Part shown: one piece after another, positions 24,161-32,677 of the stretch
Layout: every line of letters starts with the position of its first letter
Position numbering within the stretch: the stretch's first letter is position 1
Assembly (NCBI RefSeq): GCF_014201145.1
Contig: NZ_JACHDP010000001.1
Span: 248,001-312,000, forward strand
Length of the DNA stretch: 64,000 nt
From: Micromonospora parathelypteridis
GTDB taxonomy: Bacteria > Actinomycetota > Actinomycetes > Mycobacteriales > Micromonosporaceae
Reading direction: 5' to 3'
The notes under the pieces: generated by a model
What the model was told of the DNA's origin: nothing
Database searches by the model: none
Seen by the model: only the letters and a program-made list of their open reading frames with translations
Position numbers and translations under genes: made by a program

Positions 24161-25939
24161 CTAAACCCCGATCCGCTGCAACCAGAGCTCCAGCAGCCCG
24201 AGCTGCCAGAGCGCGTTGGAGCCCAGCGTGGTCCGCCGGGCGTTCGGCGCGTCCAGCAACTCCTCCAGATAGTCCTTACGGAACAGGCCCCGCTCGCGCG
24301 CCGGTCGAGCCGTCAGCGCGTCACGGACGTCGTCGAGCAGTGGACCGGAGAGGTGCCGGATGGCGGGCACCGGGAAGTAGCCCTTCGGCCGGTCGATCAC
24401 CTCATCCGGGACGATCCCCCGACTCGCCGCCTTCAGCACGCCCTTGCCGCCCTGGGCCAGCTTCAACGCGGGTGGGCACGCGGCGGCCAGCTCGACCACC
24501 TCGTGGTCCAGGAACGGCACACGGGCCTCCAGCCCCCAGGCCATCGTCATGTTGTCGACCCGCTTGACCGGGTCGTCGACCAGCATCACCAGGCTGTCCT
24601 GGCGCAGCGCCGCGTCCAGCGCGGTGTCCGCGCCGGGTGCGCCGAAGTGGGCCGCCACGAACTCCAGGCTGGCGTCGTGGTCGAGCATCCACTCGGGCGC
24701 CAGGTGCCCGCCGAGCGCGTCGTGGCGACGGTCGAAGAACACCCGGGCGTACGCCTCGACCGCGTCTGCCCGGGCCACGTTCGCCATCGGCGGGTACCAG
24801 TCGTAGCCGGCGAGGATCTCGTCGGCGCCCTGCCCGGACTGCACCACCGTGATCCGCTGCGAGACCTCCTCGGAGAGCAGGTGGAACGCGACGCAGTCGT
24901 GGCTGACCATCGGCTCGCTCATCGCCGCGATGGCGTCGTGCACGGCGGGGACGAACCGGCTCGCGCCGATGCGGATCTGCTGGTGGTCGGTGTCGAAGTG
25001 GCGCGCCACGAGGTCGGAGTAGTGGAACTCGTCGCCGCTCTCCCCCGCCGCCGCCTCGAAACCGATGCTGAAGGTGGCCAGCCCGGTCTGGCCCTGCTCG
25101 GCCAGCAGGGCGACGATCAGGCTGGAGTCGAGACCGCCGGAGAGCAGCACCCCGACCGGCACGTCGGCGACCATCCGTCGGCGTACGGCGGTGCGCAGCG
25201 CCGCCATGATCCGTTCCTGCCACTCGTCGGCGGACATCGGAGCGGCGGCGGCCCGGTTGAACTCCGGCTGCCAGTAGAGCGTGTCGGTGCTCCGGCCGTC
25301 CGCGGTGATCACGCGCACGGTGGCGGGTGGGAGCTTGCGGACGCCGGCGAGGATCGTGCGCGGCGGGGGCACCACCGAGTGGAAGGTCATGTAGTGGTGC
25401 AGCGCCACCGGGTCGAGGTCGGTGTCCACGTCACCGGCGGCGAGCAACGCCGGCAGGGTGGAGGCGAAGCGGACCCGGCCCGGCCCCTGCGCCAGGTAGA
25501 GCGGCTTGATGCCGAGCCGGTCGCGGGCCAGCACCAGGGTGTGCGTGGCGATCTCGACCAGGGCGAACGCGAACATGCCGTAGAACCGTTCGACGCAGGC
25601 CGTTCCCCACCGGTGGTACGCCTTGAGGATCACCTCGGTGTCCGAGGTCGACCGGAAGGAGTAACCGGCGGCGATCAGCTCGTCGCGCAGCTCCCGGTAG
25701 TTGTAGATGCAGCCGTTGAAGACCACGGCCAGGCCCAGCGCGGGGTCGACCATCGGCTGGGCGCCGGCGTCGGAGAGGTCGATGATGCGCAGCCGACGGT
25801 GCACCAGGGCCACCGGCCCCTGCTGCCACCGACCCTCGCCGTCCGGGCCTCGGGAGGCCAGGACGGGGAGCATCCGCTCGACGGCGGCCAGGTCCGGCGG
25901 CCTCCCGTCGAGGCGGAACTCACCTCCGATACCACACAT
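24161..25939 (-). CDS. AsnB-like glutamine-hydrolysing amidotransferase
   Basis: A 592-residue class II amidotransferase. Cys2 after Met (MCGIGGEF) is the glutaminase nucleophile, which fixes the start at 25939; GAGGTGG lies upstream. The glutaminase domain spans about 1-200 (RGPDGEG, VFNGCIYNYREL). The synthetase domain has the PP-loop SGGLDSS at 267-273 and GQGADEILAGYDWY. By length and motifs it resembles AsnB and especially N-acetylglutaminylglutamine amidotransferases, which convert a carboxylate to a carboxamide. Its partner is the GCS2/ATP-grasp fusion ligase upstream, so free aspartate is an unlikely only substrate. Confidence 0.88.
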   Translation of the reverse strand: MCGIGGEFRLDGRPPDLAAVERMLPVLASRGPDGEGRWQQGPVALVHRRLRIIDLSDAGAQPMVDPALGLAVVFNGCIYNYRELRDELIAAGYSFRSTSDTEVILKAYHRWGTACVERFYGMFAFALVEIATHTLVLARDRLGIKPLYLAQGPGRVRFASTLPALLAAGDVDTDLDPVALHHYMTFHSVVPPPRTILAGVRKLPPATVRVITADGRSTDTLYWQPEFNRAAAAPMSADEWQERIMAALRTAVRRRMVADVPVGVLLSGGLDSSLIVALLAEQGQTGLATFSIGFEAAAGESGDEFHYSDLVARHFDTDHQQIRIGASRFVPAVHDAIAAMSEPMVSHDCVAFHLLSEEVSQRITVVQSGQGADEILAGYDWYPPMANVARADAVEAYARVFFDRRHDALGGHLAPEWMLDHDASLEFVAAHFGAPGADTALDAALRQDSLVMLVDDPVKRVDNMTMAWGLEARVPFLDHEVVELAAACPPALKLAQGGKGVLKAASRGIVPDEVIDRPKGYFPVPAIRHLSGPLLDDVRDALTARPARERGLFRKDYLEELLDAPNARRTTLGSNALWQLGLLELWLQRIGV

Positions 25940-25980
25940 GGCACCCACCTCTCATCGGCTCGGGACCGTCGGGCCGCTGA

Positions 25981-26003
25981 CCGGTCCAGGCTTGGTGGAC
26001 CGG
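25981..26003 (-). terminator. Hairpin between ligase and amidotransferase genes
   Basis: CCGGTCCA (25981-25988) and TGGACCGG (25996-26003), 8-bp perfect arms, lie in the 98-bp gap between two genes of the same direction. It may be an internal terminator or an RNA processing point that sets their ratio. Confidence 0.45.
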
Positions 26004-26037
26004 GTTGCGCCTCGATGACGTGTAGGTCAAGCGTGGG

Positions 26038-28707
26038 TTACACCGAATTCTGCTCGGTGCCGCCGAGCAGCCAGGTGTCCTTCGACCCGCCGCCCCGCGA
26101 AGAGTTGACGATCATGCTGCCGGCCGGTGCCACCCGGGTCAGTGCGACCGGCGCGACCTCGGCCTTCTCGCCGAGGAACACGAAGGCCCGCAGGTCGACG
26201 TGGCGGGGAGCGAGAGCCGTGCCGTCGAAGACCGGGTGGGTGGTGAGCGCGATCATTTCCTGGGCGATCCACCGGTGCGGGGCGGCGAGGATCTGCTCCC
26301 GGACGGCGTCCAACTCCTCCGCCTCGGCCCGAGGGCCGATCACCACCCGGTCGCCGCCGTACCCGTCGACCGGCTTGAGCACCAACTGGTCGAGCCGGCC
26401 CAACACCTCGACCCGCTGCTCGGGCAACCCGCACAGGTACGTCGGCACGTCCCCCAGCAGAGGCTTCTCGCCCAGGTAGTACTCGATCAGCCGGGGCACG
26501 TACGCGTACAGCGCCTTGTCGTCGCCGACGCCGTTGCCCAGCGCGTTGGCCAGCGTGAGCCGCCCGGCGTGCACCGCGGCGAGCAGTGGCCAACCGAGCG
26601 GCACCCCGTCGGCGCCCGGCGCGTGCAGCAGCGCCTCCTCGTCCATCCGCAGGTAGATCACATCGACCTGGCTGCGGCGGCCCTCCCGGACCAACCTGAC
26701 GCGGCCGTCCTCCACCAGCAGGTCGCTGGTCTCGGTGAGCGGTACGCCCATCTCGTCGGCGAGCAGGCGGTGCTCGAACCAGGCGGGGTCGCCCGAACCG
26801 CCGCTGAGCACGACCACAGCGGGATCGTCGGCCGCGGCAGGGGCGGCGGCGACCAACGCCCGGTACAGCATCGCTGGCGTCTCGTCGGCGGGCAGCAGAT
26901 CGGCGGGCACCGGCGGCTCCGGCAGCACCGCCCGGGTCAGGCGGCGGTTCTGCACCGCGTAGCCGATCCCGGAGGGCACCCGCAGGTTGTCCTCCAGCAC
27001 GTACCAGCCACCTTCCGGGTCCCGGACGAGGTCGGTCCCGGAGACCTGGGCGCGGGTGCCTCGCCGGCCCATGAGCGCCCCCGTCGGGCGCAGCCCGGGC
27101 GAGGACTCCACCACCCACGCCGGCACCACGCCGTCGGCCACCACGGCCCGGTCGCCATAGACGTCCCGCAGGAACGTGTCGAGGGCGCGGGCGCGCTGCA
27201 CCAGGCCGGCGCGCAGGGTCCGCCAGTCGGCGGCGGGCACCACGCGGGGCACCAGGTCGACCGGGAAGAGCCGCGTGCTCGCCTCGCCGGCCACGCTGAA
27301 CGTGACCCCCCGCGCGCGCTGCTCCTCGTCCCGGTCGTGCTCGCGCTGACGCAGGGCACCGGCACCGAGTTGACGCAGGGCGGCCAGCATCGGGCCGTAC
27401 GCCGGCTCCGGCCCGGCCGGTCCGAAGACCTCGTCGCCGGCGTCGGCGTACGTGGGCAGCGCCGGCGGTACGGGCGCACCGGGCAGCGGCCCACGGACCC
27501 GGCCCCGGGTCTCGTCGAGCAGCAGATCGACCACGTCGGCCAACCGGCCCCGACGCTCGTACGCCCGCCGCTGCCGCGCCGCGGAGCTGCCGCGTTCCAG
27601 CGCGTACCGGGTCAGCTCGCGGACCTGCTCCCAGTCGCCGGTCGCCTCCAACTGCGGGCGCAGGTCGGTCACCAGGCGGCGGACCGCCTCGGCGGCCGGC
27701 ACCGGTCGGGCCGACCGGGGCAGGTCGAGCAGGTCCCCCTCCAGCCCCGAGCGGGCCGCCCTCCACACGGCGGCGCGCAGCACCGGTGGGCGTACCGCCG
27801 TGCGCTCCACCCCGGCGCGCAACGCGAAGACCTCCCGCCGGACCAGCGCCCGGAACAGGCCGGTGAGCAGGACGATGGTCTCCACGTCGGCGTTGGCATC
27901 GGTGATCCGCAGCTCCACCGTGGGCACGTGGGCCGACGGCCGGACATCGAAATAGATCATGGCCGGGTCGGTGATCGTGCCGGAGGAGATCAGCTCGGCG
28001 ACCAACGCCTCATGGTCCGCCGCGCTGGTCACCTCGCCCGGGTCACCCGCGGTGGGCCAGCGCTGCCAGACCAGCGACCGGACGCTGGCGTAGCCGCTGT
28101 CCTGGCCCATCCAGTACGGCGAGCTGGTCGAGAGGGCGAGCAGCACCGGCAGCCACGGCTGGACCCGGCGGGTGACCGCCACCGCCAGATCCCGGTCGGA
28201 CACCCCGACGTGCACCTGCGCGCCGCAGATCAACTGTTCCCGCGCGAGCAACTGATACTCGTCGAGCATCCGCCGGTAGCGGGAGGTGGGGGTGACGCTC
28301 GGGTCTCCGTCGGCGCGCAGCGGCACCGTACCGGCCGCCACGATGCCCAACCCAGCCCGGTCGGCGACCTGTACGGCCAGCTGGCGCAGCCGGGTCAGCT
28401 CGACGCGGATCTCGTCCAGGGTCCGGCAGACCGCGGTGTTGGTCTCCACCACGCTGCGGTGCAACTCGGCGGTGAACGAGTCGGTCGGCAGCCGGTCGAG
28501 CAGTTCGCCGGCCCGGGGCACCAACTCCCGGGTGTGCAGGTCGACGACGTGGAACTCCTCCTCCACGCCGATCGTGGCCAGATCCGCCGGGTCGCTGTCG
28601 GGCAGCGACACGAGCGGGTTGGTACGCGGTGTGGGCAGCGTCCGGCCGTTGCCGGACCGGCCGATCGGCCCGTCGAACGTCGGCGCGTTCGTGGTGTTGT
28701 CGGCCAT
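26038..28707 (-). CDS. Fusion of GCS2/YbdK carboxylate-amine ligase with circularly permuted ATP-grasp ligase
   Basis: An 889-residue two-domain enzyme. Residues of about 45-400 are a glutamate-cysteine ligase 2/YbdK domain (TIGVEEEFHVVD, GAQVHVGVSD, SSPYWMGQDSGYASVR). Residues of about 430-880 are a circularly permuted ATP-grasp (DUF404/DUF407 type) with WYVLEDNLRVPSGIGY, the AWFEH region, NALGNGVGDDKALYAYVP, LVLKPVDGYGGDRVV and PRHVDLRAFV. Both halves make amide bonds from a carboxylate and an amine using ATP. ATG 28707 is preferred over GTG 28713. The usual partners of the ATP-grasp (alpha-E and transglutaminase proteins) are absent; an AsnB-like protein and an S9 peptidase follow instead. 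The product is unknown. Confidence 0.88.
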   Translation of the reverse strand: MADNTTNAPTFDGPIGRSGNGRTLPTPRTNPLVSLPDSDPADLATIGVEEEFHVVDLHTRELVPRAGELLDRLPTDSFTAELHRSVVETNTAVCRTLDEIRVELTRLRQLAVQVADRAGLGIVAAGTVPLRADGDPSVTPTSRYRRMLDEYQLLAREQLICGAQVHVGVSDRDLAVAVTRRVQPWLPVLLALSTSSPYWMGQDSGYASVRSLVWQRWPTAGDPGEVTSAADHEALVAELISSGTITDPAMIYFDVRPSAHVPTVELRITDANADVETIVLLTGLFRALVRREVFALRAGVERTAVRPPVLRAAVWRAARSGLEGDLLDLPRSARPVPAAEAVRRLVTDLRPQLEATGDWEQVRELTRYALERGSSAARQRRAYERRGRLADVVDLLLDETRGRVRGPLPGAPVPPALPTYADAGDEVFGPAGPEPAYGPMLAALRQLGAGALRQREHDRDEEQRARGVTFSVAGEASTRLFPVDLVPRVVPAADWRTLRAGLVQRARALDTFLRDVYGDRAVVADGVVPAWVVESSPGLRPTGALMGRRGTRAQVSGTDLVRDPEGGWYVLEDNLRVPSGIGYAVQNRRLTRAVLPEPPVPADLLPADETPAMLYRALVAAAPAAADDPAVVVLSGGSGDPAWFEHRLLADEMGVPLTETSDLLVEDGRVRLVREGRRSQVDVIYLRMDEEALLHAPGADGVPLGWPLLAAVHAGRLTLANALGNGVGDDKALYAYVPRLIEYYLGEKPLLGDVPTYLCGLPEQRVEVLGRLDQLVLKPVDGYGGDRVVIGPRAEAEELDAVREQILAAPHRWIAQEMIALTTHPVFDGTALAPRHVDLRAFVFLGEKAEVAPVALTRVAPAGSMIVNSSRGGGSKDTWLLGGTEQNSV

Positions 28708-28848
28708 GGTCACCCCGGTTCGCGTGTCGGTGGTCGCGGCTGTCCGACGAGCGTTCCCAGCTTTGGTGCCGGCCGTGTTTCCGGTGCGTTAAGGTGACGG
28801 ACCGTTCTGCCGCCGGGGCCGGCCCGGACGGACCGGCCCCCGGACGGG

Positions 28849-29451
28849 TCAGGCCGCCGGACGTACCCGGTAGGCCAGATGGGTGACGCCGGTGCCCTCG
28901 ACGACGTTGATCGGCCCTTCCAGTTGCAGCGGCGCGATCTTCAGATCCGCGAAGAGCGGGATGCCGGCGCCGAGCACAACGGGGACGAGGTCGACGTGCA
29001 CCTCGTCGAGCAGGCCGGCCTCGATGACCTGGGCCGCGACGGTGCCGCCGTTGACACCGACCTCCTTGTCACCGGCGAGCGCCTTCGCCCGGTCGATGGC
29101 GCTCTCGATGCCGTCGGTGACGAAGACGAAGGAGTCGCTCTCCGGCTCCCAGCCCTCCGGCACGCTGTGCGTGACGACCACGACGGGCAGGTCCATCGGA
29201 TGGCGGCCGCCCCACCCGCGGGTCATGTCGAAGAGCCGCCGGCCGACGACCAGCGCCCCGGTCCGCGCGTTGAGATCGCGCAGGTGCCGGGCGCTCGCGG
29301 CGGACGTCCGGAACGTCATCTCCGGGTTGGCGGTCGGGGTCTCGACGTCGCCGTTGGCGTACCACTGGAAGAGGTATTCGAAGCCGCCGTGGGACGCGTC
29401 CGCGATGTAGCCGTCCAACGACATCGTCGCCCCGGTCGTCACCTTCGTCAT
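28849..29451 (-). CDS. Dihydrofolate reductase-family (RibD C-terminal-like) protein
   Basis: A 200-residue RibD_C/DHFR-like protein: MTKVTTGATMSLDGYIAD at the start, ALVVGRRLFDMTRGW, VVVVTHSVPEGWE, and VNGGTVAAQVIEAGLLDEVHVD. AAGGAGTGG stands before ATG 29451. It is more similar in layout to the class with an inserted aromatic loop (FEYLFQWYANGDVE) than to the paralogues at 21103 and 29797. Reductase with NADPH is expected; natural substrate unknown. A GC-rich hairpin follows its stop. Confidence 0.82.
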   Translation of the reverse strand: MTKVTTGATMSLDGYIADASHGGFEYLFQWYANGDVETPTANPEMTFRTSAASARHLRDLNARTGALVVGRRLFDMTRGWGGRHPMDLPVVVVTHSVPEGWEPESDSFVFVTDGIESAIDRAKALAGDKEVGVNGGTVAAQVIEAGLLDEVHVDLVPVVLGAGIPLFADLKIAPLQLEGPINVVEGTGVTHLAYRVRPAA

Positions 29452-29629
29452 CGGTCCACTCCTTGGTTCGTGCTGTGTCAGCCTGTCGGTGGGACCGGGT
29501 GTGCCCGGCCCTCACCCCGTGGTCGAAGCCAGAACCACCGCCCTCGACACGTCCGCCGAACTTTTTCTTGCTCAACGGTCGCTGAGCAGTTCCGGATAAG
29601 CGGGTCGCGGAACCCGGCAATAACGTGAA

Positions 29630-29734
29630 ATGGGCGGTTCGCTCATCTTCACCACCGACCGTCCCTACGGGATCGACTGCGGCCTGCGCGACCCCTTCGG
29701 CAACAGCATCCGCTTCACCCAGTTGACGTCCTGA
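29630..29734 (+). pseudogene. Remnant of a glyoxalase/bleomycin-resistance (VOC) protein
   Basis: A 34-codon ORF from ATG 29630 encodes the last strand pair of a VOC-fold protein, including YGIDCGLRDPFGNSIRFTQ, the typical C-terminal metal-ligand and strand region. VOC proteins have about 120 residues, and no matching N-terminal part precedes it; the sequence before 29630 does not continue the fold in any frame I checked by eye. I read it as a decayed 3' fragment left by a deletion between two DHFR-family genes. Confidence 0.65.
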
Positions 29735-29796
29735 GGGTCGACGTCGAGGCGGTCGGTCCGACCGCCCCGACACCCCATCCGCTCGGGGTGCGTGAC

Positions 29797-30417
29797 TCAG
29801 GACGCCTCTTGCATGATGGTGCCGTACGACGGCGGGCCCGCCACCTCGTAGGCGGCGTAGACGACACCGGCCTTGGTGGTGCGCGACCCGGTCAATCGCA
29901 GCCCCGCCGCGGCGGTCCCCTCCGCGAAGAGCCGCTTCCCCTGGCCGAGGACGACCGGAAAGATCAGCAACTGGTACTCGTCGACCAGCCCGGCCGTCTG
30001 CAGCGTACGCAGCAGGTCGCTGCTGCCCTGCACGAGCAGCTCACCGTCGGTGCGCTGCTTGAGCGCGGCGACCGTCTCGGCGGCGTCGCCCACCAGGACC
30101 TCGGTGTTGCGCCAGTCGGCGGTCATCGGGGTACGCGTGGCCACGTACTTCGGCATGTTGTTGATCTTCGCCCCGCCGTCCTCGTCGGAGACGTTGGGCC
30201 AGTGCGAGGAGAGGATGTCGTAGGACCTGCGGCCCAGCAGCATTCCGTCCGCCCGCTCGAACACGCCACCCATGATCTCGCCGAACCCCTCGTCCAGGTG
30301 CGGCGGCAGCCACCCGCCGTGCGGGAAGTCGCTCGAGTCGTCCTCGCCGGGACCCGCGGGGCCCTGCATCACACCGTCCAGGGACAGGAACGTGCCCACC
30401 ACCAGTTTGCTCGTCAT
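29797..30417 (-). CDS. Dihydrofolate reductase-family (RibD C-terminal-like) protein
   Basis: A 206-residue RibD_C/DHFR-like protein. It starts MTSKLVVGTFLSLDGVMQGP and has MLLGRRSYDILSSHW, YVATRTP, VQGSSDLLRTLQTAGLVDEY and FPVVLGQGKRLF, all family blocks. GGGAG precedes ATG 30417. A 23-bp inverted repeat lies 44 bp upstream and probably controls it. The aldo/keto reductase gene is divergent. As with its paralogues, the reduced substrate is unknown. Confidence 0.83.
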   Translation of the reverse strand: MTSKLVVGTFLSLDGVMQGPAGPGEDDSSDFPHGGWLPPHLDEGFGEIMGGVFERADGMLLGRRSYDILSSHWPNVSDEDGGAKINNMPKYVATRTPMTADWRNTEVLVGDAAETVAALKQRTDGELLVQGSSDLLRTLQTAGLVDEYQLLIFPVVLGQGKRLFAEGTAAAGLRLTGSRTTKAGVVYAAYEVAGPPSYGTIMQEAS

Positions 30418-30460
30418 GTCGCGACTCCCTAGCAAGCGCAGACAGAGACAGTAGTCAACA

Positions 30461-30483
30461 TCACCGACCCTAAGGGGTGGTGA
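30461..30483. promoter_or_regulatory. Inverted-repeat operator between DHFR-family gene and aldo/keto reductase
   Basis: TCACCGACCCT (30461-30471), one base, AGGGGTGGTGA (30473-30483): 9 of 11 positions pair. The CCCTAAGGG core resembles MerR-family sites. It lies 44 bp upstream of the DHFR-family start and about 80 bp upstream of the aldo/keto reductase -10. Confidence 0.5.
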
Positions 30484-30563
30484 CGTTGCGTGCATGAGGC
30501 CGCTCCGGCCGCGAGGCCCGGCAGCAACGCACCACCCGCTGGGCCAATCGCCCGCGGTGGTCG

Positions 30564-30579
30564 TAGCGTGGGGTGCATG
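30564..30579 (+). promoter_or_regulatory. Leaderless promoter of the aldo/keto reductase
   Basis: TAGCGT (30564-30569) is followed by 7 bp and ATG 30577, the spacing that puts the transcript start at the A of the start codon. No ribosome site of good quality is present. Confidence 0.55.
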
Positions 30580-31554
30580 CGAACCACCACGCTGGGCAGC
30601 GCAGGCCCCGGGGTCGGCGTCATCGGCCTCGGCTGCATGGGCATGAGCCACGGATACGACATCACCGGTCCTCGCGACGACGACACGTCGATCTCCGTCA
30701 TCCGGCAGGCACTGGACCTGGGCGCCACGCTGATCGACACGTCGGACGTGTACGGGCCGTACACCAACGAGGAACTGGTCGGTCGGGCCCTGGCCGGCGG
30801 TCACCGGGAGCGGGCCGTTCTGGCGACGAAGGCCGGCCTGGTGGCCACCTCGCCCACCGGCGGTCCCGGCAACTCACCGAAGATCGGCAACAACGGCCGC
30901 CCGGAGCACATCCGCTCGGCGATCGACGACAGCCTGCGCCGGCTCGGCACCGACCACGTCGACCTCTACCAACTGCACCGCGTCGACCCGGAGGTGCCCA
31001 TCGAGGAGTCCTGGGGTGCGATGGCGGAGGTGGTGACCGCTGGTAAGGCGCGGCAGATCGGTCTGTCCGAGGTGACGGTGACGCAGATCCAGCGTGCCCA
31101 GGCGGTGCACCCGGTGGCGTCGGTCCAGTCCGAGTTGTCACTGTGGACCCGCGACCCGATGGCCGAGGTGCTGCCGTACTGCGTCGAGCAGGGCATCGCC
31201 TTCCTGCCGTTCTCCCCGCTCGGTCGCGGCTTCCTCGCCGGCCGGTTCACCTCGTTCGACGATCTGCCCGCCGACGATTTCCGGCGTGGCCTGCCGCGTT
31301 TCCAGCAGGACGCGCTGCGCGCCAACCTCGCCATCGTCGCCCGGGTCCGGGAGATCGCCGACCGGGCCGGCGTCAGCCCCGCGCAGGTCGCGCTCGCGTG
31401 GGTGGTCGCCCAGGGTGACCAGGTCATTCCGATCCCGGGCACCAAGACCCCGAAGTACCTGGTGGACAACTGCGCCGCCGGCGACGTGCGGCTCAGCGCC
31501 GAGGACCTGGCCGACCTCGACGCGCTGCCCGCGCCGGAGGGCGGCCGCTACTGA
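30577..31554 (+). CDS. Aldo/keto reductase
   Basis: A 325-residue (beta/alpha)8 NADPH-dependent oxidoreductase, usual family length. Catalytic tetrad positions are visible: DTSDVYG (Asp and Tyr), ATKAGL (Lys) and YQLHRVD (His). The C-terminal NADPH site is in IPGTKTPKYLVDN. The family reduces aldehydes and ketones, often of xenobiotics. ATG 30577 is supported by homology to the MRTTTLG start and by the leaderless promoter. The convergent neighbour is a DUF2071 protein. Confidence 0.88.
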   Translation: MRTTTLGSAGPGVGVIGLGCMGMSHGYDITGPRDDDTSISVIRQALDLGATLIDTSDVYGPYTNEELVGRALAGGHRERAVLATKAGLVATSPTGGPGNSPKIGNNGRPEHIRSAIDDSLRRLGTDHVDLYQLHRVDPEVPIEESWGAMAEVVTAGKARQIGLSEVTVTQIQRAQAVHPVASVQSELSLWTRDPMAEVLPYCVEQGIAFLPFSPLGRGFLAGRFTSFDDLPADDFRRGLPRFQQDALRANLAIVARVREIADRAGVSPAQVALAWVVAQGDQVIPIPGTKTPKYLVDNCAAGDVRLSAEDLADLDALPAPEGGRY

Positions 31555-31563
31555 CGCGGCACC

Positions 31564-31596
31564 GACCGGGAGCGGTCACCAGGCCCGTTCCCGGTC
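31564..31596. terminator. Hairpin between convergent genes
   Basis: GACCGGGA (31564-31571) and TCCCGGTC (31589-31596) form an 8-bp stem between the aldo/keto reductase and the DUF2071 gene, reaching into the latter's stop codon. Confidence 0.5.
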
Positions 31597-32338
31597 AATC
31601 GGGCTGACGCACCGACGCCGGTGGGCCGAACACCACCTCCACACCGGGCGAGTAGAGCACGCTGACCGGCGGCCCGACCGGCGCCGGCAGGCCGGCCGCG
31701 GCGACCAACTCGTCGTCGAGGTGCAGCAGCTCGGCCCGGTGCAGCGGCCAGCGCGGATGCCAGTTCGGCAGGTGCAGCGTGCGCCCGTACGCCCGGGTGT
31801 GCAGACCCCACCGGGCGGTGACGAAGTGTTCGAGAGGGCTCGGCTCGTCGATCCGCTCCCCCACCCGCACGGTCATCCGGCTCGTCGTGCCCGCCGGCCC
31901 GGGCCAGCGTCGACGGCACCGGTAGGTGTAGCGGTCACCGTCGTGATCCAGCCGCATCGCCGACCAGAGGTACGGCAGTCGTAGCGTCGCCCGGGCGACC
32001 AGGACCGGCACCAGGCGGGACGCGTCGAGCGACCGGAACACCACGGCTCGTCGGCCGGTGTCGTCGACGGAGTACAACCGGACGTTGGTCTCTGCGAAGG
32101 TGCCGAAATAGGGCACTCCCGGGCCCCGGCCGAAGCCCAGCCCGACCATCCGGAAGCCGATCAGGCCGACGAGGCTGACCCCGTCCATGGTGTCCGGATG
32201 GGTGCCGGCGGGCAGCAGCGGCGCGACGAGTTCGGGTGCCACGGCCCAGTGCAGGAAGGTGAGATCCTGCCAGCGCTGCCGCAGGATCGCTCGGGGAAAC
32301 GTCTGCCGGGGCGCGCAGTCGACCGGCTCGATGTCCAC
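31595..32338 (-). CDS. DUF2071 (YqjF-like) protein
   Basis: A 247-residue protein of the DUF2071/YqjF family, an acetoacetate-decarboxylase-like beta fold with no settled function. Typical blocks are ILRQRWQDLTFLHWAVAP near the N-terminus, PLLPAGTHPDT, GLIGFRMVGLG, the YFGTFAETNVRLY strand and a C-terminal LYSPGVEVVFGPP. The start is taken as GTG 32338 with a TGAGG before it. No membrane segment or signal. It is transcribed away from the SDR-MFS pair. Confidence 0.8.
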   Translation of the reverse strand: MDIEPVDCAPRQTFPRAILRQRWQDLTFLHWAVAPELVAPLLPAGTHPDTMDGVSLVGLIGFRMVGLGFGRGPGVPYFGTFAETNVRLYSVDDTGRRAVVFRSLDASRLVPVLVARATLRLPYLWSAMRLDHDGDRYTYRCRRRWPGPAGTTSRMTVRVGERIDEPSPLEHFVTARWGLHTRAYGRTLHLPNWHPRWPLHRAELLHLDDELVAAAGLPAPVGPPVSVLYSPGVEVVFGPPASVRQPD

Positions 32339-32677
32339 GTCCTCATCCTGCCTCGGTGGGTGGCCTCCGAGTGTCGGCCGGGCCGACGGTTTTTCCGGGT
32401 GCGCTCCCCTCGGGCGGTGGCCGAGGGTCACTTTTGTTCCTGGTGCGGGGATGGCCAGGGTCACTCCGTCGACCGCCAGCATAAGTGGACGACGCTCGTC
32501 CCCTTCGGCTAACTTCGCTGAAGCGGACGATGGCCGTCCGGCTGCGGATGACCGGACGGCGGCCATTCGACAGCGCCACCGAGCGCTGCCTGCCGCAGAA
32601 CCGTTACCGCTGATTCGCGGGCGGCTCGTGCTCACCCGCGGAACACCCCAGCCTCTACACACAGAGAAGGAACAATC
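32339..32677. other. Intergenic region with hairpin, SDR-MFS promoter region
   Basis: A 339-bp divergent gap. It contains GCCGTCCGG (32533-32541) and CCGGACGGC (32552-32560), a 9-bp hairpin, and no convincing ORF. The SDR gene has AGAAGGAA before its ATG. I see no clear -10/-35 pair; the promoter is probably between 32470 and 32640. Confidence 0.5.

Noticed and set aside
22340..26479. 1379-codon open frame on the plus strand
   Set aside because: It is antisense to the S9 peptidase and AsnB-like genes, is full of Arg/Gly/Ala repeats without fold, and arises from the GC-rich third positions of the real genes.
26200..28797. 865-codon open frame antisense to the GCS2/ATP-grasp gene
   Set aside because: Composition is His/Arg/Gln-rich shadow sequence; the minus-strand frame has all catalytic motifs.
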